DNA of 64,000 bases from Cytophagaceae bacterium UBA7467 (GTDB taxonomy: Bacteria > Bacteroidota > Bacteroidia > Cytophagales > Spirosomataceae): contig DLPD01000025.1 in NCBI GenBank assembly GCA_002479785.1, positions 13,707-77,706 of the forward strand, read 5' to 3'. How positions within the stretch are numbered: position 1 is the first letter of the stretch; the number at the start of each line of letters is the position of its first letter. The translations under genes were made by a program, and so were the position numbers. Positions 43,528 through 51,759 of this stretch are shown piece after piece. Under the pieces are notes generated by a model that was not told where the DNA came from, did no database searches, and saw nothing but the letters and a program-made list of their open reading frames with translations.

Positions 43528-44304
43528 ATGACTTTCAACTACCTAAAGCTCCACCGCAACGGCCCCATCTGGACAGTGACATTACATCGTCCTGAAGTTT
43601 ACAATGCCTTGAATGCAGGATTAATTCATGAAATCAGGGAAGTGGCAGAGGCTGCACAAATGGATGATGAGGTCCGAGTATTGCTTATTACTGGCGAAGG
43701 GAAGGCCTTTTGTTCTGGCGCAGACTTGAAGTCAGGAGTAACTGACCCGAATCTGGGTAATGTATTACGCGCTACCTATAATCCGATGATTATGGCTCTG
43801 CGTGGATTAAATAAGCCTGTTATTGGAGCAATCAATGGGGTAGCTGCGGGTGCCGGCTGTAGTTTAGCGTTAGCCTGTGATTATCTCATCGCGCACGAGG
43901 ATGCTTATTTTTCGGAGTTATTTGTTCAAATCGGTTTAGCCATGGACGCTGGTTCTACCGCCTTTTTAATGCAGTCAGTAGGCTATCATCGCGCATTTGA
44001 TTTAGCCACCACTGGTAGAAAACTAGGAGCTTCTGAGGCGAAAGAAATGGGATTGGTGGCAGAAGTAGTTTCTGAAGGAGAATGGGAGACAAAGGTGCAT
44101 GAGGTGGCTTTAGCTTTTTCCAAGAAAGCAACTCTCGCGATTTCGCTTATGAAGCGTAGTTTGCAACGCGCTTATAATCAGGATTTAGAAGCAACCCTAG
44201 CTTTGGAAGCAGAAGAGCAAACGACCTTGGGTCACAGTGAAGACTTTGCGGAAGGGGTGACTGCCTTTATGCAGAAAAGGGCTCCTCATTTCAAAGGGAA
44301 ATAA
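43528..44304 (+). CDS. Enoyl-CoA hydratase/isomerase family protein (PaaG-like)
   Basis: 258-aa crotonase fold. Seen: GKAFCSGADLKSG near residues 64-76 (first oxyanion strand), AINGVAAGAGCSLALACDYLIA near 104-125 (second), and FVQIGLAMDAGST near 131-143. At the catalytic loop it has Asp in the place that holds Asp in PaaG (GLVPDSG) rather than the two Glu of classical hydratases, so it more likely isomerises an acyl-CoA than hydrates one. No other phenylacetate genes are here, so the substrate remains open. Confidence 0.87.
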   Translation: MTFNYLKLHRNGPIWTVTLHRPEVYNALNAGLIHEIREVAEAAQMDDEVRVLLITGEGKAFCSGADLKSGVTDPNLGNVLRATYNPMIMALRGLNKPVIGAINGVAAGAGCSLALACDYLIAHEDAYFSELFVQIGLAMDAGSTAFLMQSVGYHRAFDLATTGRKLGASEAKEMGLVAEVVSEGEWETKVHEVALAFSKKATLAISLMKRSLQRAYNQDLEATLALEAEEQTTLGHSEDFAEGVTAFMQKRAPHFKGK

Positions 44305-44353
44305 TTTTTTCGAAAATTTTAGAAGATAGTTTTTCATTTTACCAAAGAAATTC

Positions 44354-44361
44354 TACCTTTG
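44354..44361 (+). promoter_or_regulatory. Exact -7 element for tRNA-Arg(ACG)
   Basis: TACCTTTG, an exact TAnnTTTG, 18 nt upstream of the tRNA 5' end. The -33 region is T-rich (TTTTC). Confidence 0.6.
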
Positions 44362-44379
44362 CAATCCCGAAAGGGCAAT

Positions 44380-44453
44380 GGTTGCGTAGCTCAACTGGAT
44401 AGAGCATCTCACTACGGATGAGAAGGTTTGGGGTTCGAATCCCTACGCGACCA
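44380..44453 (+). tRNA. tRNA-Arg (anticodon ACG)
   Basis: 74-nt cloverleaf: acceptor GGTTGCG/CGCGACC, D-stem GCTC/GAGC, anticodon stem TCTCA/TGAGA with loop CTACGGA (anticodon ACG, read as ICG after deamination, decoding CGN), variable AGGTT, T-stem TGGGG/CCCTA with loop TTCGAAT, discriminator A. The 3' CCA is not fully encoded. Own promoter and terminator, so monocistronic. Confidence 0.96.
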
Positions 44454-44461
44454 CTGAAATG

Positions 44462-44492
44462 AAAAGACCTGTTCGAAAGTGCAGGTCTTTTT
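44462..44492 (+). terminator. Intrinsic terminator of tRNA-Arg(ACG)
   Basis: AAAAGACCTG, loop TTCGAAAGTG, CAGGTCTTTT plus T: a perfect 10-bp stem 8 nt after the tRNA. A-runs on the left arm let it also serve the convergent phosphodiesterase gene. Confidence 0.9.
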
Positions 44493-44508
44493 GTTTTTCA
44501 TTTGTTCT

Positions 44509-45753
44509 CTATTTTAGGGCCTTTTCCAGCATCTTTAAATCCCCATCAATGGCTTTAGGATCATAGTTTAATCCGAGGATTTTAGCCACAAAAGGGTAGA
44601 CGTTCACGTTCTCGAATCCATCTAATTTCATTCCCGATTTGATGGCGGGTCCCCAAGCTTGGAAACTAGCACGCATTTCAGGTAGCGCCGTGTCAAAACC
44701 GTGTTTGCCTTTCGAGGTTTTGCGCGTGGAGAGGTTGAATACTTGCGGGAGTTTGGGTACTAATAAAAGATCCCCTAAACGGTTAAAACGATCATCTGAT
44801 TTGCGGTAATGCCAATGCGCTGGGGTCTCATCCAGCCGAAAAGTCGTAAAACGCGCATCCTTTTTCAATTCTTGGTAGGTGGAATCGATTTTCGAAGAAT
44901 CTTTGGCATACACATGCAACAGAGCATCTCCCCAAGGTACCTGAAACGCCGCGGTATTCAATGGCGCAGGCTTACTTATCGTATTCACATTGTCCACCTC
45001 TTTCATGCCGTGATCAGAGACAAATACAAAGTTGATGGGCAAGCCTAAAGGAGCCACAGCTTCCTCTAAATCAGCGATCGCCTGATCGACAAATTGGACC
45101 GATTGCTTTACACGCGGATCTTCAGGACCAAATTCGTGGGCATCGTGATCCACCTCTGGGAAATAGAAGGTGATTAAATGTGGACGCTTATCCGCGGGTA
45201 AGGAAAGCCAATTTTTGACCTGAGCGATACGTTTTTTGATATCGATGACCTCGTTGTATACATAATAATAGGAGGGATAAGTGTCTTGAATATTTGCATC
45301 GGAAGCCACCCAGTAAAAACTAGCGGCCATCATTTGTTGTTTTTCCGCCAGTACCCAAAGTGGCGTTCCGCCATACCATTTTCCCTCTCCCACCATTTTC
45401 TTGTTGGACATACGGTACTCTTGGCCTGAATGAACGTCTAGATAGGTATTGTCTACTAAACCGTGGTGCGCAGGGTATAAACCCGTGGCGATGCTGTAGT
45501 GATTAGGGAATGTTAATGACGGGTAGGAGGGTTGCATATAGCTCGCCTTTACGCCGGACGCTTCTTTCGATTGCAGGAATTTAGCCTCGTATTTGTGTGA
45601 AAAATCGGACCGAAAACCATCTGCTGAAATCAGGATGACATACGGCTTTTCTTGTTGGATCTTGGCGTTAGAACGGCCCGCAATGATGTGTTGGGTCGTA
45701 TCTTGTGCCCAAGCCGAAAGGCTTATCAACATCAAAAAAAGTATAATTCTCAT
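44509..45753 (-). CDS. Exported nucleotide pyrophosphatase/phosphodiesterase-like protein (alkaline phosphatase superfamily)
   Basis: 414 aa with signal peptide MRIILFLMLISLSAWA. Typical NPP-type active site: first metal Asp in VILISADGFRSDF, nucleophile Thr in PSYPSLTFPNHYSIATGLYP (about residues 80-100), then FYFPEVDHDAHEFGP and VFVSDHGM for further Asp/His metal ligands, and KGKHGFD late. It hydrolyses phosphodiester or pyrophosphate bonds outside the inner membrane; substrate not predictable (nucleotides or lysolipids in relatives). Its ATG overlaps the helicase stop by 4 nt (ATGA). Confidence 0.88.
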   Translation of the reverse strand: MRIILFLMLISLSAWAQDTTQHIIAGRSNAKIQQEKPYVILISADGFRSDFSHKYEAKFLQSKEASGVKASYMQPSYPSLTFPNHYSIATGLYPAHHGLVDNTYLDVHSGQEYRMSNKKMVGEGKWYGGTPLWVLAEKQQMMAASFYWVASDANIQDTYPSYYYVYNEVIDIKKRIAQVKNWLSLPADKRPHLITFYFPEVDHDAHEFGPEDPRVKQSVQFVDQAIADLEEAVAPLGLPINFVFVSDHGMKEVDNVNTISKPAPLNTAAFQVPWGDALLHVYAKDSSKIDSTYQELKKDARFTTFRLDETPAHWHYRKSDDRFNRLGDLLLVPKLPQVFNLSTRKTSKGKHGFDTALPEMRASFQAWGPAIKSGMKLDGFENVNVYPFVAKILGLNYDPKAIDGDLKMLEKALK

Positions 45754-46988
45754 GATTTCTTTTTCCAGAATTTTTTACCTTTTGACTTTCCTCCGCCTGA
45801 TTTTCCTTTGTAACCAAATGAACTTTTTTGAGCAGCCGGATTGTATGCAGGCGTCTCCCCAAATTCCTCAGGAACAGCCGCTTTCGTTACTTCCTTTTCT
45901 AGTAGATCTTCAATCGTCTTAAACTTGCGTTGCTCTGACTCAGTTATCAAGGTGTAGGCAGTTCCTTTCGTCTGGGCACGTGCGGTACGACCAATGCGGT
46001 GGATGTAGTCCTCTCCGTCATTTGGAACATCGTAATTAATGACTAATTCGATTTCGTCGATATCGATACCGCGGCTTAAGATGTCTGTAGCAACTAAAAT
46101 CTTTGTCTTCTTATTTCTGAAATCTTGCAATACTTGCTCGCGAACGTCTTGCTCTAAATCCGAGTGAATCTCTTCCACGGAGAATCGAGCGCGTTTTAAA
46201 TCGGATGTTAGGGATTTAACATTTTGCTTTTTGGAACAGAAAACAATCACACGGGTGTATTCCTGTAACTTCAACAGGTGCTTCACCAGCGGACTCTTTT
46301 GCTTTTCGTACACTACGAAAGCCTCCTGAATGATTTGCTCTGGGGGTTTCGAAACGGCGATGTTGATTTCGACTGGATTTTGCAGTAATTTTTGGGCCAA
46401 AGCCTTCATTTTAGGGGCAAAAGTGGCAGAGAATAAAAGGTTCTGGCGCTTCTCAGGTAGAAATGAAATAATCTTCATCAAATCATCTGAGAATCCCATA
46501 TCCAGCATGCGATCTGCCTCGTCGAGTACTAAATAACTGCAGTGTTTTAGGTTCACATAGCCCATATTTAAGTGGGCAATCATGCGACCTGGGGTACAAA
46601 CCACGATATCAACGCCACTCGTTAAAGCCGTTTTCTCTGTCGTAAAGGAATTACCATCCCCTCCACCATAAATAGCTATCGAGCTCACATTCGTGAAATA
46701 GCCTAAACCTTCCATGTTTCCGGCGATTTGAATCGCAAGTTCACGGGTAGGAACGATTATTAGGGCATTAATGTGATCCTCGGGATGAGGTTCGGTGATT
46801 AATTTGTGGATGATGGGTAATAGGAAGGCAGCTGTTTTACCGGTTCCGGTTTGGGCTGAGGCTAAAATGTCACGGCCCGCTAAAATAGGTTGTATAACTT
46901 GGGATTGTACCGGCGTTGCGGTCTTGTATCCCATGGAACTGATACCGTCTAAAATTTGTGGGCTGAGCCCGAGTTCTTCAAATGTCAA
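45750..46988 (-). CDS. DEAD-box RNA helicase, RhlE-like
   Basis: 412 aa. I start it at TTG 46988, which gives (M)TFEELGLSPQIL, the standard RhlE N-terminus; no ATG is available, and the next upstream start (TTG 47030) would overlap the barrel gene. Motifs: Q-motif TATPVQSQVIQPIL, I ASAQTGTGKTAA, II VLDEADRMLDMGF, III SAT, VI HRIGRTARAQ. The C-terminal tail is a Gly/Lys-rich stretch (GYKGKSGGGKSKGKKFWKKK) that binds RNA non-specifically. Likely acts in ribosome assembly or mRNA turnover in the cold. In a minus-strand run with the barrel gene and the phosphodiesterase. Confidence 0.92.
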   Translation of the reverse strand: MTFEELGLSPQILDGISSMGYKTATPVQSQVIQPILAGRDILASAQTGTGKTAAFLLPIIHKLITEPHPEDHINALIIVPTRELAIQIAGNMEGLGYFTNVSSIAIYGGGDGNSFTTEKTALTSGVDIVVCTPGRMIAHLNMGYVNLKHCSYLVLDEADRMLDMGFSDDLMKIISFLPEKRQNLLFSATFAPKMKALAQKLLQNPVEINIAVSKPPEQIIQEAFVVYEKQKSPLVKHLLKLQEYTRVIVFCSKKQNVKSLTSDLKRARFSVEEIHSDLEQDVREQVLQDFRNKKTKILVATDILSRGIDIDEIELVINYDVPNDGEDYIHRIGRTARAQTKGTAYTLITESEQRKFKTIEDLLEKEVTKAAVPEEFGETPAYNPAAQKSSFGYKGKSGGGKSKGKKFWKKKS

Positions 46989-47004
46989 AGTATGTGTGTT
47001 TATT

Positions 47005-47892
47005 TTACCTTCTGATAGGTGGACAATCAATGCTTCGATCTAAATGGAAGATTAACTGAAATTGGGTAACAAAATAGTGGTCGACTAAGTTTGTCGCGTA
47101 TTCAGATGGAATTAAGAGTTTGGTGGTAAATTCCGTCTTTGCTGGCTGATTTTTAGGCGCTGAAAAAAGATTGCCTAACTGTGTTCTAAGGCTAGCTTCA
47201 AATCCAAAATCCATAAAGTCATTCAACCGATACCGAAATCCAACTCCTACGGGAATAGTAAACCCAATGGAAGGAATCGTTTCAGTATAGTTTCGAATGG
47301 GGTTCGTCGGATAATCACTAGCAATGATATCGGAATAATTTCTCCAAGAAGCTCCTGGTATTCCCGCACCCCCTAAAGTATCCAATTGATAAAGCTCAGG
47401 ATTCGTGGAGACTAGCGCAATTCCAGCAGATAAATACGGAGAGAAGCGGTTTCGCTTCATGTAATTTTGCTGATTACCATTTAATTCCAAAAGCCCTGAA
47501 AGACCAAACTCCACGATGTCATTTCTAAAGCGGAAACGCAAATCGGGTGTTTTAGGAAGTAGTGCTGAATTGTCAAATGTATAATCATTTCCGGCTAAAC
47601 GGATATAATTCAAATTCCCTTTAATCGAAAAATTTTTACTAATGTGCCGGGTTAGATGAGCGCCCACGTTGAAACGACTTTGGTCATTTACTAGGCGATT
47701 AAACATCGTTAATTCGTCCGTTAGGCTATAATAATGCGAGCTACCTGCTCCAAAACCAATCGAAGTATGTGGATTGAAAGTCGATCTTTTGAATCCTGTT
47801 CCTCCTTTCTTACCAATTTTCCAAAATTGCGCTTGGGTTGTTGAACTGAAAGCCAACAAGAGGGTAAGGAGGATAGCACTTTTTCGTAGCAT
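47005..47892 (-). CDS. Outer-membrane beta-barrel protein of unknown function
   Basis: 295 aa from ATG 47892 (MLRKSAILLTLLLAFSSTTQAQ), a clear signal peptide; a start 30 nt upstream would bury it. The rest has barrel-strand alternation and barrel-family phrases (TSIGFGAGSSHYYSLTD, RFNVGAHLTRHISKNFSIKGNLNYIRLAGND, RFSPYLSAGIALV, GVGFRYRLNDFMDFGFEASLR), close to the DUF6089 group of Bacteroidota outer-membrane proteins. Function unknown. It precedes the helicase gene by 16 nt. Confidence 0.75.
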   Translation of the reverse strand: MLRKSAILLTLLLAFSSTTQAQFWKIGKKGGTGFKRSTFNPHTSIGFGAGSSHYYSLTDELTMFNRLVNDQSRFNVGAHLTRHISKNFSIKGNLNYIRLAGNDYTFDNSALLPKTPDLRFRFRNDIVEFGLSGLLELNGNQQNYMKRNRFSPYLSAGIALVSTNPELYQLDTLGGAGIPGASWRNYSDIIASDYPTNPIRNYTETIPSIGFTIPVGVGFRYRLNDFMDFGFEASLRTQLGNLFSAPKNQPAKTEFTTKLLIPSEYATNLVDHYFVTQFQLIFHLDRSIDCPPIRR

Positions 47893-47993
47893 AGGGTACG
47901 GAATTTTTAACGTCAAAAACAAATATACTCATAATTCGATAAACGCTAAGAGCTTGTATTTATTTTGCGGGTCTAATTTGGAATATTTCTAAC

Positions 47994-48024
47994 TTGCTTC
48001 TGTCCGGAAGCTTCGGTAATTTTA
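47994..48024 (+). promoter_or_regulatory. Candidate promoter of the lipoprotein gene at 48042
   Basis: TTG (47994-47996), 20-nt spacer, TAATTTTA (48017-48024): seven of eight -7 positions. A start near 48030 would leave a leader of about 12 nt. Confidence 0.4.
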
Positions 48025-48041
48025 GGTGTAATTCTGTAACC

Positions 48042-48701
48042 ATGAAAAAAATCGTATTTATACTTTCTTTGGCCTTATTGGCTTCTTGCAGTTCTAACCC
48101 AGAACTGAGTGCTCCTACTGAGAACTTAAATGAAGTTTTAACGTGTATTGATGCGAAAGGCCTAGTGGCTAAGTATGGTGCAAAGTCTGTTATACTAGAT
48201 ACTTCCATCGTAACTGGAGATGATACCCTTAGGGGGGCTATCCTTTTCCCGGGAACAGCTAAACAAGCCCATGTTTTCTTCCATGATGGTAAAATATCCG
48301 ATGTAAGTATTCAGGGGGAAAGTTCTGATTGGAAAACGGCCTCTGGTTTGTATCTAGGCCTTCCCTTGCAAGAAGTAGAGAAATTAAATACGAAAAACTT
48401 TACCATTTCGGGTTTTGGCTGGGCACACGGTGGCTCTGTTGTTTCTTGGGAGGGAGGTAAATTAGCGGGAGATAGTACGCTAACGCATTTGGCCTCTTTC
48501 CGAAATAAGCGCCAAAATATCTCCGTAGAGGAATTCAATAAAGTGTCTGGTGAAGCAGAGTTTGATGTTCGTCATCCAGCTATTCAACAAATGAATCCGG
48601 TGTTAGAGCAAATCACGATTTTGAAGCCTTATATTCCTTCTAAAGAAGAGGGTAAAGGTATTGCCAAGAAAATTGAATCTAGTCAAATACCGGTTCGCTA
48701 A
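48042..48701 (+). CDS. Hypothetical lipoprotein
   Basis: 219 aa from ATG 48042 (MKKIVFILSLALLASCSS): a lipoprotein signal with Cys at residue 16. A longer frame from 47994 lacks a signal at its start and crosses the candidate promoter. I do not recognise the mature part. It has beta-rich segments (AKSVILDTSIVTGDDTLRGAILFPG, KQAHVFFHDGKISDVSIQG), a Gly/Trp stretch (TISGFGWAHGGSVVSWEGGKLAG), and a helical C-terminus. Lone plus-strand gene, convergent with mazG with a 4-nt overlap. Confidence 0.78.
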   Translation: MKKIVFILSLALLASCSSNPELSAPTENLNEVLTCIDAKGLVAKYGAKSVILDTSIVTGDDTLRGAILFPGTAKQAHVFFHDGKISDVSIQGESSDWKTASGLYLGLPLQEVEKLNTKNFTISGFGWAHGGSVVSWEGGKLAGDSTLTHLASFRNKRQNISVEEFNKVSGEAEFDVRHPAIQQMNPVLEQITILKPYIPSKEEGKGIAKKIESSQIPVR

Positions 48702-49024
48702 GCTAATTTAGGATTATTCTTGTGGCGGTCCGCATCACGTTCCGTCTTCTTTAAGAGGTTCTGTTTCAGAGCCTCTTCTAGGTTTATGCCCGTTTGGTTT
48801 GCCAGACAGATCAAAACGAATAGCACATCAGCCATCTCATCTCCTAAGTCCTTGTTTTTATCTGATTCTTTTTCTGATTGTTCACCATAGCGACGTGCAA
48901 TAATACGTGCGACTTCGCCCACTTCTTCGGTTAGCATAGCCATATTCGTCAATTCACTGAAATAGCGGACCCCTACGGTCTTAATCCACTCATCTACCTG
49001 TTGCTGTGCTTGTGAAATCGTCAT
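48698..49024 (-). CDS. MazG-like nucleotide pyrophosphohydrolase
   Basis: 108 aa, single MazG-fold domain. Metal-binding pattern: MLTEEVGEVARIIARR (EExxE, about residues 30-45) and DLGDEMADVLFVLICLAN (ExxxD, about 60-77). It probably hydrolyses non-canonical NTPs or dUTP-like nucleotides; short MazG proteins of this type are common in Bacteroidota. It follows dtd by 2 nt, so mgtE, dtd and mazG form an operon. Confidence 0.9.
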   Translation of the reverse strand: MTISQAQQQVDEWIKTVGVRYFSELTNMAMLTEEVGEVARIIARRYGEQSEKESDKNKDLGDEMADVLFVLICLANQTGINLEEALKQNLLKKTERDADRHKNNPKLA

Positions 49025-49026
49025 AA

Positions 49027-49476
49027 TTAGGGATTTTTAGAGTCGATGATGATGGTAACCGGTCCATCGTTAGTTAAATTGATTTGCATATCTGCACCAA
49101 AGACGCCGGTCTGAATTTGTTTACCTAGTTTAGCTGATAAGGTTTTAATCAGTAGTTCATACAATGGAATCGCTATTTCCGGTCTGGCAGATTCCAAAAA
49201 GCTAGGGCGATTACCCTTGCGAGTAGCCGCATAGAGTGTGAATTGACTAACTAGCAAAATTTCGCCTTGAACTGCCTGTAAGTCTAGGTTCATTTTCCCC
49301 TCTTCATCTGAGAAAATCCGTAATCCGGCGATTTTACCTGCTAAATAAGCTACATCTTCTGGCTTATCGTCCACATGAATGCCAAGTAACACGACAAAAC
49401 CTTTTTGAATGGTGGCTTGCAATGCACCATCAATGTGCAGCGTCGCTTGACTCACACGTTGTATAACGGCAATCAT
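49027..49476 (-). CDS. dtd: D-aminoacyl-tRNA deacylase
   Basis: 149-aa proofreading enzyme that frees D-amino acids (and glycine from tRNA-Ala) from tRNA. Seen: MIAVIQRVSQATLHIDG, the catalytic-loop signature LVSQFTLYAATRKGNRPSF near residues 75-93, and the C-terminal cis-Gly-Pro motif TNDGPVTIIIDS near 135-146. Full length, cytoplasmic. The mgtE stop is 1 nt upstream. Confidence 0.96.
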   Translation of the reverse strand: MIAVIQRVSQATLHIDGALQATIQKGFVVLLGIHVDDKPEDVAYLAGKIAGLRIFSDEEGKMNLDLQAVQGEILLVSQFTLYAATRKGNRPSFLESARPEIAIPLYELLIKTLSAKLGKQIQTGVFGADMQINLTNDGPVTIIIDSKNP

Positions 49477-49477
49477 T

Positions 49478-50854
49478 TTACAAAAGTAGGTAGACGATCA
49501 AGAAATAGACCCCATAGCCTAAGATGTCGTTTGTCGTCGTGATAAATGGACCACTCGCTACCGCTGGATTGATCTTTAATTGATTTAAAACGAGTGGAGT
49601 AATCGTTCCCATTAAACTAGCGAGCATTACCACCGCAAAAAGCGAGAGGGAAACCGTCATGGATAGCATGATTTGGCCAGAATCCACTAATAAGGAACAT
49701 CCGAAAGCGAATACCGCTGCGATTAACGCGTTGATAAGCGCTACTAAGAGCACCTTCTGAAGACGTCTCCACAAAGTGGTATCTAAACCACTTTTATCTG
49801 CTAAGGATTGTACAATCAAGGAGGAAGATTGAATTCCAACGTTTCCTCCAGTCGAACCTATCAATGGAATAAAGGCGGAGATAGCTGGTAAGATCGATAT
49901 AGTATCATCGAAACGGTCGATGATTTTAGCGGCTAAAAAACTACCCACCATTCCTCCAATCAACCAAGGCAGACGGGAACGTACTAATAACCAAACGGAG
50001 TCATCTTCTTCCACGTCCTCGGAAATACCGGCCATCACCTGAATATCTTCTTGAGCGGATTCCGTAATAAAATCGACCACGTCATCGATGGTAATTCGCC
50101 CCAATAATCTTCCTTGAATATTGACGACTGGGATGGCCTCTAAATCGTATTTCTGCATTAAATCGGCTACTTCTTCGCCGGAAGCATAGGTTTGAACCGA
50201 AACAATTTCACCTGCATCGTAGACATCGGCGATCTTCGAACCACGTTTCGCTAGAATGATTTTTTTTAGTGAAACCGTGCCTAACAAAAGTCCGTCGTCA
50301 TCGATTACATAAACGGAATATACCTTTTCCACATCTTCCGCCTGTTTGCGGATTTCCTCCACACATTCCGTTACGGTTTGGGATATATTAATCTTGATTA
50401 ACTCTTTCTGCATTAAACCGCCGGCACAATCTTCATCATAATGCATTAAGTCAATGATGAAACGCGCTTGTTCGCGGTCTTTTAGCAGGGCGATGACTTC
50501 CTCGCGTACTTTAACAGGTTGTTCATTCAGAATATCCACCGCATCATCGGAGTCGATAACGTTGATGTATTGGGCAATTTCCTTGGAAGTGAAGTTCTTT
50601 AAGAATTTTTTGCGGTCATCTGAATCTAGGGTAGAAATGATTTCTGCCGCTAGTTTGGTATCGATTAACAGAACGAGGTATTTCGCCTCTTCGGTGGTTA
50701 ATTCGATTAATATGCTGGTAATATCCGCTGGGAAAAGCTCATCTAGCTTCGATAAAATCTCCTCATTCGCCTGATTTTCGATTAAAAGGCGGATGTCCTC
50801 TATGAACTCTTTCGTTAGTTCAAACGGAAGGTGTTGTGGGTTGACTACTTCCAT
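49478..50854 (-). CDS. mgtE: Magnesium transporter MgtE
   Basis: 458 aa. N-terminal superhelical domain (about 20-130, with LFPADITSILIELT and INVIDSDDAVDILNEQP), two CBS domains (about 140-265), a plug helix, and five C-terminal membrane helices with PLIGSTGGNVGIQSSSLIVQSLA and ALINALIAAVFAFG. It is a Mg2+ channel that closes when cytosolic Mg2+ binds the N and CBS domains. First gene of the mgtE-dtd-mazG run; 50-nt gap to rsmA. Confidence 0.95.
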   Translation of the reverse strand: MEVVNPQHLPFELTKEFIEDIRLLIENQANEEILSKLDELFPADITSILIELTTEEAKYLVLLIDTKLAAEIISTLDSDDRKKFLKNFTSKEIAQYINVIDSDDAVDILNEQPVKVREEVIALLKDREQARFIIDLMHYDEDCAGGLMQKELIKINISQTVTECVEEIRKQAEDVEKVYSVYVIDDDGLLLGTVSLKKIILAKRGSKIADVYDAGEIVSVQTYASGEEVADLMQKYDLEAIPVVNIQGRLLGRITIDDVVDFITESAQEDIQVMAGISEDVEEDDSVWLLVRSRLPWLIGGMVGSFLAAKIIDRFDDTISILPAISAFIPLIGSTGGNVGIQSSSLIVQSLADKSGLDTTLWRRLQKVLLVALINALIAAVFAFGCSLLVDSGQIMLSMTVSLSLFAVVMLASLMGTITPLVLNQLKINPAVASGPFITTTNDILGYGVYFLIVYLLL

Positions 50855-50904
50855 GGTTTGAGGGATTTTAAATTTAACAACGCAAATTAGTAAAATTAGA
50901 TCGA

Positions 50905-51687
50905 TTAAGCGCCTAGGTAGCCATTATCTTTCCATAAATTCGTTAATTCAGTGAACTCAGCTACCCCTAGTTGTTCAGCACGTTGGCTGAGCAAGGGATG
51001 TTCCGGTAATTGCAAAGCTCTGAGAGCATTACGTAAAGTTTTGCGACGTTGATTAAAAGCCATCTTCACCAATGACTTAAATTTAGCCGGGTCGCAGTCC
51101 AGTTTTTTTTCCCAGTTTCGTACTAGACGAATCACGCCAGAATTGACTTTGGGAGGAGGAGAGAAAACCTCTGGGCCCAGGCTGAATAGGTAGTCGATAT
51201 CGTAAAAAGCCTGTAATAGCACGCTTAGAATACCATAATCTTTATTGCCCGGTTTTGCCGCTAGGCGAACCGCCACTTCTTTTTGGAGCATTCCCACTAC
51301 CTCGATGCATTGGTCTTTGTATTCCAAAATGCGGAAGAAGATTTGGGTAGAAATGAAGTAGGGGAAGTTGCCTACTATCGCGAATTTCTCTTCACCAAAG
51401 ATATTTTCTAATGGATAACGCAAGAAGTCTCCATCAATTAAGCGCGGCCCTGTAAATTCCAGGTAGTTCTTACGTAGGTAGTCTACGGACTCTTTATCGA
51501 TTTCGATCAGTGAGGTTTCGTATTCGGTTTTTTTGACCAAAAACTGGGTCAGCACTCCCATCCCAGGACCAATCTCCAATACTTTTGTATAAGCACCAGC
51601 GGGTTGCAAGCCATCTACGATGCGCTTTGCCGCGTCTAAATCAGTTAAAAAATGTTGTCCTAAACTCTTTTTTGCTCTTACTTGCAC
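50905..51687 (-). CDS. rsmA: 16S rRNA (A1518/A1519) dimethyltransferase RsmA/KsgA
   Basis: 260 aa. SAM-binding motif VLEIGPGMGVLT near residues 37-48 and catalytic motif IV VGNFPYFIS near 105-113 (NFPY in place of the more common NLPY). The N-terminus MQVRAKKSLGQHFLTD is classic, and the start codon is GTG 51687. It dimethylates two adenines in helix 45 late in 30S assembly; loss gives kasugamycin resistance. A separate transcript from mgtE is likely, since upstream is a divergent gene. Confidence 0.96.
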   Translation of the reverse strand: MQVRAKKSLGQHFLTDLDAAKRIVDGLQPAGAYTKVLEIGPGMGVLTQFLVKKTEYETSLIEIDKESVDYLRKNYLEFTGPRLIDGDFLRYPLENIFGEEKFAIVGNFPYFISTQIFFRILEYKDQCIEVVGMLQKEVAVRLAAKPGNKDYGILSVLLQAFYDIDYLFSLGPEVFSPPPKVNSGVIRLVRNWEKKLDCDPAKFKSLVKMAFNQRRKTLRNALRALQLPEHPLLSQRAEQLGVAEFTELTNLWKDNGYLGA

Positions 51688-51759
51688 CGGGTCTCTGGGG
51701 TTTAAGAAGTAAAATTAAGCCCTTTTTTGTACATTTAAGCAAAATTTTCGATTAAAGGC

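Noticed and set aside
46989..47030. Longer N-terminus for the RhlE-like helicase
   Set aside because: It would overlap the barrel gene by 26 nt and adds MIVHLSEG residues not typical of the family, whose N-terminus begins at (M)TFEELGL.
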